Positions 1-4,873 of a stretch of 17,218 nucleotides of DNA are shown piece after piece (position 1 is the first letter of the stretch; each line of letters opens with the position of its first letter). The translations under genes and the position numbers were made by a program. This DNA comes from JACCUZ01 sp038246575 (GTDB lineage: Bacteria > Actinomycetota > Actinomycetes > JACCUZ01). A model generated the notes under the pieces. The model was not told the origin of the DNA. It saw only the letters and a list, made by a program, of their open reading frames with translations, and did not search any database. The stretch covers positions 1 to 17,218 of the forward strand of contig JBBRVU010000081.1 of the NCBI GenBank assembly GCA_038246575.1. Reading direction: 5' to 3'.

Positions 1-348
1 GCCGGCATCGCGACCCGCGACGTGTCCGGCGTCCATGCCCTCGGCGGCGGCGCCGCGCGTGCGGTCGGCGCGCTGCGTGAGCGCATCCCGGGCAGCCGCA
101 CCAACCACAGCCAGGGTGTCTCGGTCGAGGTCGGCGAGCGCCAGGCCGCCGTCGACATCGAGCTCGTCGCGGAGTACGGCGTCTCGATCACCGATCTGGC
201 CGCCGGCATCCGCCGCAGCGTCATCGGCTCGGTGGAGCGGATGACCGGGCTCGAGGTGACCGAGGTGAACGTCGCCGTGCAGGACGTCTTCCTGGAGTCC
301 GAGGACAGCTCCGACGAAGACGAGGGCAAGGGTTCGCGGGTCCAGTGA
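1..348 (+). CDS. Asp23/Gls24 family envelope stress response protein (5' end outside window)
   Basis: Reading frame 1 is open from the first base, so only the C-terminal 115 residues are visible and the start codon lies upstream. The visible part opens with AGIATRDVSGVHALGGG, the conserved core of actinobacterial Asp23/Gls24 proteins. It continues with a beta-strand/helix pattern (SVEVGERQAAVDIELVAEYG, then a helix, then GLEVTEVNVAVQDV) and ends in an acidic tail (EDSSDEDEGKG). Asp23 proteins are abundant cytosolic proteins that sit under the membrane, bound to AmaP, and help with cell-wall or alkaline stress. The stop overlaps the GTG of the next gene (GTGA at 345-348), implying translational coupling. 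Family assignment is firm; the exact role in this organism is inferred. Confidence 0.9.
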   Translation, partial: AGIATRDVSGVHALGGGAARAVGALRERIPGSRTNHSQGVSVEVGERQAAVDIELVAEYGVSITDLAAGIRRSVIGSVERMTGLEVTEVNVAVQDVFLESEDSSDEDEGKGSRVQ

Positions 349-683
349 CTGACGGCGACCACGCACGGGGCCCGGCCACGACGTCGACCGGTGATGAGCC
401 GGTCGACGCCGTCGCAGCTGCGGTGCTCGCGGTGCCCGGCGTGGTCGACCTGCACAGCGGCCCGTTCGGCGAGGTGGCGACGTACCTCCCCGGTCGCCGG
501 GTGCACGGGATCAGCCTTCGCGACGATGCGGCCGACGTGCACGTGGTGCTCGCCTGGGACTCGTCGGTGCGGGAGACCGCAGAAGCCGTGCGGGCAGCGG
601 TGTCCCGGCTTGTGGCGACACCGGTCAACATCACGGTCGAGGACCTCGTGGTGCCACCCGTCGCCGGGGACGCCGCAGGATGA
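345..683 (+). CDS. Divergent Asp23-like protein, 112 aa
   Basis: This 112-residue cytosolic protein starts with the GTG that overlaps the stop of the preceding Asp23 gene. No better start was seen. After a disordered first 20 residues it shows a compact Asp23-type pattern: a helix (VDAVAAAVLAVPGVVDLHSG, with the V-P-G-V turn), a strand pair ending in HGISLRDDAADVHVVLAW, then a helix and a final strand (VNITVEDLVVP). It lacks the AGIATR...LGGG signature of its neighbour, so automatic annotation may leave it as hypothetical. It ends in an ATGA overlap with the next gene (680-683). Membership of the Asp23 fold is my inference from the pattern and the operon position. Confidence 0.72.
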   Translation: MTDGDHARGPATTSTGDEPVDAVAAAVLAVPGVVDLHSGPFGEVATYLPGRRVHGISLRDDAADVHVVLAWDSSVRETAEAVRAAVSRLVATPVNITVEDLVVPPVAGDAAG

Positions 684-976
684 CGAGCCCGGTGGACGAC
701 GAGACCGACTGGCGCCGAGCGCGTCGGGAAGTGGCGCGCGGGCACCATCCCGACGTCGGCGGTGACGCGGCCACCTTCGTCCACCTGCTCGCCGAGGTCG
801 ATCGGAGGTACGGGCGTGGCGGCGGCCCACAGATCGGCGTCGTGCCGCTCACCCCGCGAATCCGCGTCCAGCGTGGCGTGCGCCGCGTCGCCCGACGGGC
901 CAAGGCTCACAGCCGGACGCTGCGCACCCGCCTGCCGCGGAGCGTGCCGGGCTCCAAGCGCTACTTCCAGCTCTGA
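680..976 (+). CDS. Small basic protein with J-domain-like HPD motif
   Basis: This 98-residue protein starts at the ATG of an ATGA overlap. Residues about 11-45 (WRRARREVARGHHPDVGGD, then ATFVHLLAEVDRRYG) resemble helix II, the HPD loop (H23-P24-D25) and helix III of a DnaJ J-domain. GGD after HPD is common in bacterial J-proteins. Helix I of a normal J-domain is absent, because only ten residues precede the match. The second half is strongly basic (many Arg in PRIRVQRGVRRVARRAKAHSR) with no membrane segment, and ends in KRYFQL. HPD is the motif by which J-proteins stimulate the Hsp70 (DnaK) ATPase. Whether this shortened version does so is unknown. It could instead be a scaffold or RNA/membrane-binding protein. 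Confidence 0.68.
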   Translation: MTSPVDDETDWRRARREVARGHHPDVGGDAATFVHLLAEVDRRYGRGGGPQIGVVPLTPRIRVQRGVRRVARRAKAHSRTLRTRLPRSVPGSKRYFQL

Positions 977-1004
977 CCCACCGAGTCGCTCGAATCGCAC
1001 CATC

Positions 1005-1010
1005 AAGGAG
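1005..1010 (+). promoter_or_regulatory. Ribosome binding site for the DUF2273-type gene
   Basis: A strong AAGGAG lies five bases before the GTG at 1016. It fixes the start of a gene only 59 codons long. It is the best Shine-Dalgarno sequence in this cluster, in which the other genes depend on overlapping starts and stops. Confidence 0.75.
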
Positions 1011-1015
1011 ACACA

Positions 1016-1195
1016 GTGACCACCTCCACCATCGGGATGATCGCCGGACTGCTGCTCGGTCTCGCAGCAGCAGCCGGTGGCCTGACCGGCTTCCTCATCG
1101 CGCTCGTGCTCGGTGTCATCGGCTACCTCGTCGGCGGCCACTACGACGGCGAGATCGACCTGGGCCGGATCCTGGGCGGCCGGCGCCGTGGCTGA
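1016..1195 (+). CDS. DUF2273-type small integral membrane protein, 59 aa
   Basis: A 59-residue reading frame starts with GTG behind a strong ribosome binding site and ends at TGA 1193-1195. Residues about 6-40 are a nearly continuous hydrophobic, glycine-rich stretch (IGMIAGLLLGLAAAAGG, then LTGFLIALVLGVIGYLVGG) that could form two short membrane helices in a hairpin. A short charged tail follows (HYDGEIDLGRILGGRRRG). Small proteins of this size and shape (DUF2273) sit beside asp23 and amaP in many Gram-positive bacteria and are taken to be membrane partners of Asp23. It lies 39 bp after the HPD gene and overlaps the next gene by 8 bp. It is short enough to be missed by gene finders. Confidence 0.82.
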   Translation: MTTSTIGMIAGLLLGLAAAAGGLTGFLIALVLGVIGYLVGGHYDGEIDLGRILGGRRRG

Positions 1196-1556
1196 CCAGC
1201 GGCTCGCGGATCCGGGGGAGCGCGGCCGGACGATCGTCGCGGACCGCGTGGTCGAGCGCATCGCCTGCTTCGCCGCGGCTGAGGTCGACGGTGTCCGCAG
1301 CGTCGGGTCCAGTCTCGAGAGCCTCGTCGGCCGCCGCTATCCCAAGGCCGACGCGGACATCGCCGGCAACCGGGCCAGGGTCGTCGTGTCGATCGCTGTC
1401 ACCTGGCCCACCCCGTTGGCGCGGACCAGCGCGGCGGTGCGGGACCAGGTGCTGCAACGCCTCCGGGACTACTCCGGCCTGGAGATCGACGCCGTGGACG
1501 TCACCGCGGCCAAGGTCCTCAGCGATGCGGACGAGAACAGAGGTCGGGTCGCATGA
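1188..1556 (+). CDS. Asp23/Gls24 family envelope stress response protein
   Basis: This 122-residue protein is a second Asp23 paralogue. I chose the GTG at 1188, which gives an N-terminus MADQRLADPGERGRTIVADR. An upstream in-frame ATG at 1113 would only add a translated shadow of the preceding membrane protein. The core shows the family order: helix (VVERIACFAAAEVDGVRSVGSS), strand (NRARVVVSIAVTW), helix (SAAVRDQVLQRLRDYSG) and final strand (EIDAVDVTAAKV). It is cytosolic, with no signal or membrane helix. It overlaps the DUF2273-type gene by 8 bp and the next gene by ATGA. In this family the protein binds a membrane anchor such as AmaP. Two or more Asp23 copies in one operon suggests a mixed assembly. 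Confidence 0.88.
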   Translation: MADQRLADPGERGRTIVADRVVERIACFAAAEVDGVRSVGSSLESLVGRRYPKADADIAGNRARVVVSIAVTWPTPLARTSAAVRDQVLQRLRDYSGLEIDAVDVTAAKVLSDADENRGRVA

Positions 1557-2116
1557 CCGAGACCGTCGCTCCAGCGAGCGAGACGCAACAACCGATGGAT
1601 GCTGCGAAACAGCCGATCGGGGCGGGGCCGGCGCCGCTGGGCGGGTTGCTCGTCGCCGCTCTGATCGTCGCTGTCGGAGTCGTGGGAGTGCAGCATGCGC
1701 TGTACGCCGGTGGACTCGTCGGCACATCCTGGCTGGACGAGACGATCGCGGGAGTCGACGGCCTGCGCAGCGCGCTGTGGGTCCTGCTCCTGGGTGTGGC
1801 GCTGGTCATCGTGGGGGTGTGGCTGCTGGTGACTGCGCTCCGACCGCGGCCGAAGAAGGCGTTGGCATTGCGCGCCGAGACCGGTGTCTATCTGCGTCCC
1901 CGCGACCTGGAGCGGCTGGCCAGCGCCGCTGCCACCGACGTTCCCGGTGTGCTCGACGTGAGCGCCTCGGCGACCCGTCGCAAGGTGAAGATCACGGTCG
2001 AGGCAACCGGTGACCAGGACGTCGCGGCGAACGTGACGGCCGCAGTCCGGGACAGGCTTTCCTCGCTGGAGCGTCCCCCCGGCGTCTCTGTGGCCGTCTC
2101 GGAGTCTGGGCGATGA
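1553..2116 (+). CDS. DUF6286-type membrane protein of the Asp23 cluster
   Basis: This 187-residue protein has a polar N-terminus of about 28 residues and two membrane helices (about 30-50 and 72-97). A cytosolic domain follows. It contains VPGV at about residue 130 and an Asp23-like strand/helix/strand ending (KVKITVEATG, a helix, then VSVAVSESG). This arrangement matches the DUF6286 family found next to Asp23 genes in actinobacteria. I assign it from the architecture and the neighbourhood. A second membrane anchor for the Asp23 layer is the likely role. The gene is coupled by ATGA to both neighbours. Confidence 0.72.
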   Translation: MTETVAPASETQQPMDAAKQPIGAGPAPLGGLLVAALIVAVGVVGVQHALYAGGLVGTSWLDETIAGVDGLRSALWVLLLGVALVIVGVWLLVTALRPRPKKALALRAETGVYLRPRDLERLASAAATDVPGVLDVSASATRRKVKITVEATGDQDVAANVTAAVRDRLSSLERPPGVSVAVSESGR

Positions 2117-2682
2117 GCCGGGGCGTGATCTTCCTCGACCGGGTCGCCGGAGTGCTCTTCGGTTTGCTGCTGGTCGCGGCCGGTGCCGCCGCCCTGCTGT
2201 GGTGGCACGGTGATCTGACAACCCTTCCCGACCGGATCGACCTGAGCGGTCTGCGCGACCTGACCCAGCAGAGCTGGTGGCCGTGGGCGACCGCGGCCGC
2301 AGGTTTCGTCCTGATCGTGCTCGGGCTGCGCTGGATGGCCGCGCACCTGCCCCGGCGAGGTGTCAACGAGCTGACGTTGCCGGGGTCTGACGGCACCGGT
2401 CGGCTGCGGGTGGCCGTCGGCTCTGCGGCCGATGCGGCAGCCGACGTCCTGGACCAGGTGCGCGGCGTGCGATCCGCCCGCGGCAAGGTGATCTCCGACC
2501 GCGGCCAGCTGGTCGCGACGCTCGACGCCGTCATCGAGGCTGACGCCGACCTGGCCGCGGTGGCCCACGGTGCCGATCAGGCAGTCGGCGAGCTGCGACA
2601 GGCCCTTGAGCGTGACGACCTGCGCGCTCGCGTCCAGCTCAAGGTCGCCTCCCGGTCAAGGTCCGTCCCGCGCGTGCAGTGA
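2113..2682 (+). CDS. amaP: Alkaline shock response membrane anchor protein AmaP
   Basis: This 189-residue protein has two membrane helices (about 11-30 and 56-74) joined by a loop rich in Trp and Asp. A cytosolic domain of about 110 residues follows. Helix LDRVAGVLFGLLLVAAG, the second helix ending in LGLRWM, and a C-terminal Asp23-like domain (VRGVRSARGKVISDRG..., ending in RARVQLKVASRS) fit AmaP, the membrane anchor that recruits Asp23 in staphylococci. It closes the operon: 52 bp separate it from recQ, and no clear terminator hairpin was seen there. Its identity is well supported by its position after Asp23, DUF2273-type and DUF6286-type genes. Its binding partner among the paralogues is not determinable. 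Confidence 0.82.
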   Translation: MSRGVIFLDRVAGVLFGLLLVAAGAAALLWWHGDLTTLPDRIDLSGLRDLTQQSWWPWATAAAGFVLIVLGLRWMAAHLPRRGVNELTLPGSDGTGRLRVAVGSAADAAADVLDQVRGVRSARGKVISDRGQLVATLDAVIEADADLAAVAHGADQAVGELRQALERDDLRARVQLKVASRSRSVPRVQ

Positions 2683-2734
2683 GCCCTGGCAAGTGACCCG
2701 AAGAGGGTGTGTCGCCGCCCTGTGGTGAGGTGAC

Positions 2735-4870
2735 GTGGTGACAACGGACGCTGGTTCGACCTCTGCGGCACTCGTCGACGAGGCCAGGTTGCTGCTCGCC
2801 CGGCTGGTCGGCGACCCGTCCGCACAGTTCCGCGACGGGCAGATCGAGTCGATCTCCGCCCTGGTCGAGGACGGCGAGCGAGTGCTCGTCGTCCAGCGGA
2901 CCGGGTGGGGCAAGTCCGCGGTCTACTTCGTGGCGACGGCCCTGCTGCGGGCTCGCGGCGGCGGACCGACTCTGATCGTGTCGCCGCTGCTGGCCCTGAT
3001 GCGCGACCAGGTCGACGCGGCTCGCCGTGCCGGCCTTCGGGCGGTGACCATGAACTCCGCAAACGCAGCCGAGTGGGCCGAGGTCAGCGCGGCGCTGGCA
3101 GCCGACGAGGTCGATCTGCTGTTGGTGAGTCCGGAGCGGCTGAACAACCCCCGGTTCCGCGACGAGCAGCTTCCCCGCCTGGCAGAGGCGACCGGGCTGC
3201 TCGTCGTCGATGAGGCGCACTGCATCAGTGACTGGGGCCACGACTTCCGGCCGGACTACCGCCGGATCCGTGCGCTGCTGGCCGAGCTCCCGGCCGGACG
3301 CCCCGTGCTTGCCACGACGGCCACCGCCAACGCCCGCGTGGTGGCCGACGTCGAAGAGCAGCTGAGCGCCGGTGGGGCCGCCGTGCGCACGGTGCGCGGG
3401 TCACTGGCCCGGGCCAGCCTGCGGCTGGGGGTGCTCAGCCTGCCCACCGCCGACGCACGGCTGGGGTGGCTGTCGGCCCGGTTGGCCGAGCTGCCGGGCA
3501 GCGGCATCGTCTACGCGCTCACCGTGTCCGCCGCCGAGGACACCGCCGCACTCCTGCGCGATGCCGGGCACGACGTTCGCGCCTATACCGGGCGCACCGA
3601 CCCAGCGGACCGCCTCGAGCTGGAGGCGGCGCTGCGGGACAACGAGGTGAAGGCGCTGGTCGCGACCAGCGCTCTGGGCATGGGATTCGACAAACCCGAC
3701 CTCGGTTTCGTGGTCCACCTGGGCGCTCCCTCGTCGCCGGTCGCCTACTACCAGCAGGTCGGCCGCGCCGGGCGAGCCACCGACCGGGCCGACGTCCTGT
3801 TGCTGCCTGCGTCCGAGGACCGGGAGATCTGGCGCTACTTCGCGACCGCGTCGATGCCCCGGCGCCTGGATGCCGACGCCGTGCTCGCGGCGCTGGTCGG
3901 GTCGGAGAAGCCGATGTCGACCGCGGCCCTGGAGACCGTTGCCGACGTGCGGCGGACCCGGCTCGAGCTGCTCCTGAAGGTGCTAGACGTCGAGGACGCG
4001 GTCCGCCGGGTGAGCGGCGGGTGGATCGCCACGGGTGCCGGGTGGACCTACGACGAGCCGAGGTACGACCGAGTGGCGGCGGCTCGCGATGCCGAGGCCG
4101 CGTCGATGGTTGCCTACCAGGAGACTGCCGGCTGCCGGATGCGCTTTCTGCAGGACGCCCTCGACGACGAGGGTGCGGCGGACTGTGGTCGCTGTGACCG
4201 GTGCGCCGGCGAGTGGTTCGACCCTTCGGTGCCGGACGGCGCCGTGCAGGCGGCAACTCGCACCCTGCGCAAGGTGGGTGTTCCGGTGGAGCCGCGTGCG
4301 CAGTGGCCGAGCGGGATGGTCCGGCTGGGGGTGGACCGCAGCGGCCGCATCGGCCCCGACCATCGGCTCGAGCCGGGCCGGGTGGTTGCTCGACTGACCG
4401 ACCTCGGCTGGGGTCAGCGGCTGCGCACGCTGCTTGCATCGGATGCCCCGGACGGGCCGATCGACGAGCGGTTGCTCGCTGCGTGCATCGAGGTCCTCAC
4501 CGGCTGGGGCTGGGAGCAGCGCCCGGTCGCGGTGGTCTCCGTGCCGTCCCTGCGGCATCCGGAGCTGGTGGCCACCACCGCCGGCCGGCTGGCGGCGGTG
4601 GGCCGGCTGCTGCACCTCGGGGCTCTGGCCCTGACGACCGATGAGCCGACCGGTGGCCCCGGCGGCAACAGTGCCTTCCGGCTGGCCGCGGTGCACGAGA
4701 GGTTCAGCGTGCCCGCCGACATGGCGCGGGCGCTGGCCGACCTCGACGGGCCGGTGCTGCTCGTCGACGACCTGGTCGACTCACGCTGGACCTTGACGGT
4801 GGCCGGCACGCTGCTCCGGCGAGCCGGCGCGCCGGGTGTGCTGCCCTTCGCGCTGGCGGCCGCAGCCTGA
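2735..4870 (+). CDS. recQ: RecQ-family ATP-dependent DNA helicase with C-terminal phosphoribosyltransferase-like domain
   Basis: This 711-residue protein is a 3'-5' superfamily 2 helicase of DNA repair. Visible motifs are Walker A (TGWGKS, 56-61), the DEAH box with the RecQ aromatic loop (DEAHCISDWGHDF, 159-171) and motif VI (QQVGRAGR, about 340-347). The zinc cysteines C467, C484, C487 and C490 have the same spacing as E. coli RecQ. There is no HRDC domain. Instead, residues about 590-711 look like a ComF-type phosphoribosyltransferase fold, with the PRPP-loop motif VLLVDDLVDSRWT at 674-686. Two adjacent GTG codons (2735 and 2738) could start it; GAGG at 2727-2730 suits either, and 2738 has the more normal spacing. 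Its 3' end meets a convergent gene 3 bp away. Confidence 0.93.
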   Translation: MVTTDAGSTSAALVDEARLLLARLVGDPSAQFRDGQIESISALVEDGERVLVVQRTGWGKSAVYFVATALLRARGGGPTLIVSPLLALMRDQVDAARRAGLRAVTMNSANAAEWAEVSAALAADEVDLLLVSPERLNNPRFRDEQLPRLAEATGLLVVDEAHCISDWGHDFRPDYRRIRALLAELPAGRPVLATTATANARVVADVEEQLSAGGAAVRTVRGSLARASLRLGVLSLPTADARLGWLSARLAELPGSGIVYALTVSAAEDTAALLRDAGHDVRAYTGRTDPADRLELEAALRDNEVKALVATSALGMGFDKPDLGFVVHLGAPSSPVAYYQQVGRAGRATDRADVLLLPASEDREIWRYFATASMPRRLDADAVLAALVGSEKPMSTAALETVADVRRTRLELLLKVLDVEDAVRRVSGGWIATGAGWTYDEPRYDRVAAARDAEAASMVAYQETAGCRMRFLQDALDDEGAADCGRCDRCAGEWFDPSVPDGAVQAATRTLRKVGVPVEPRAQWPSGMVRLGVDRSGRIGPDHRLEPGRVVARLTDLGWGQRLRTLLASDAPDGPIDERLLAACIEVLTGWGWEQRPVAVVSVPSLRHPELVATTAGRLAAVGRLLHLGALALTTDEPTGGPGGNSAFRLAAVHERFSVPADMARALADLDGPVLLVDDLVDSRWTLTVAGTLLRRAGAPGVLPFALAAAA

Positions 4871-4873
4871 TCG

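Noticed and set aside
2683..2734. Terminator between amaP and recQ
   Set aside because: Only a 3-bp CCC/GGG pairing is present, too weak to call. Read-through into recQ is possible.
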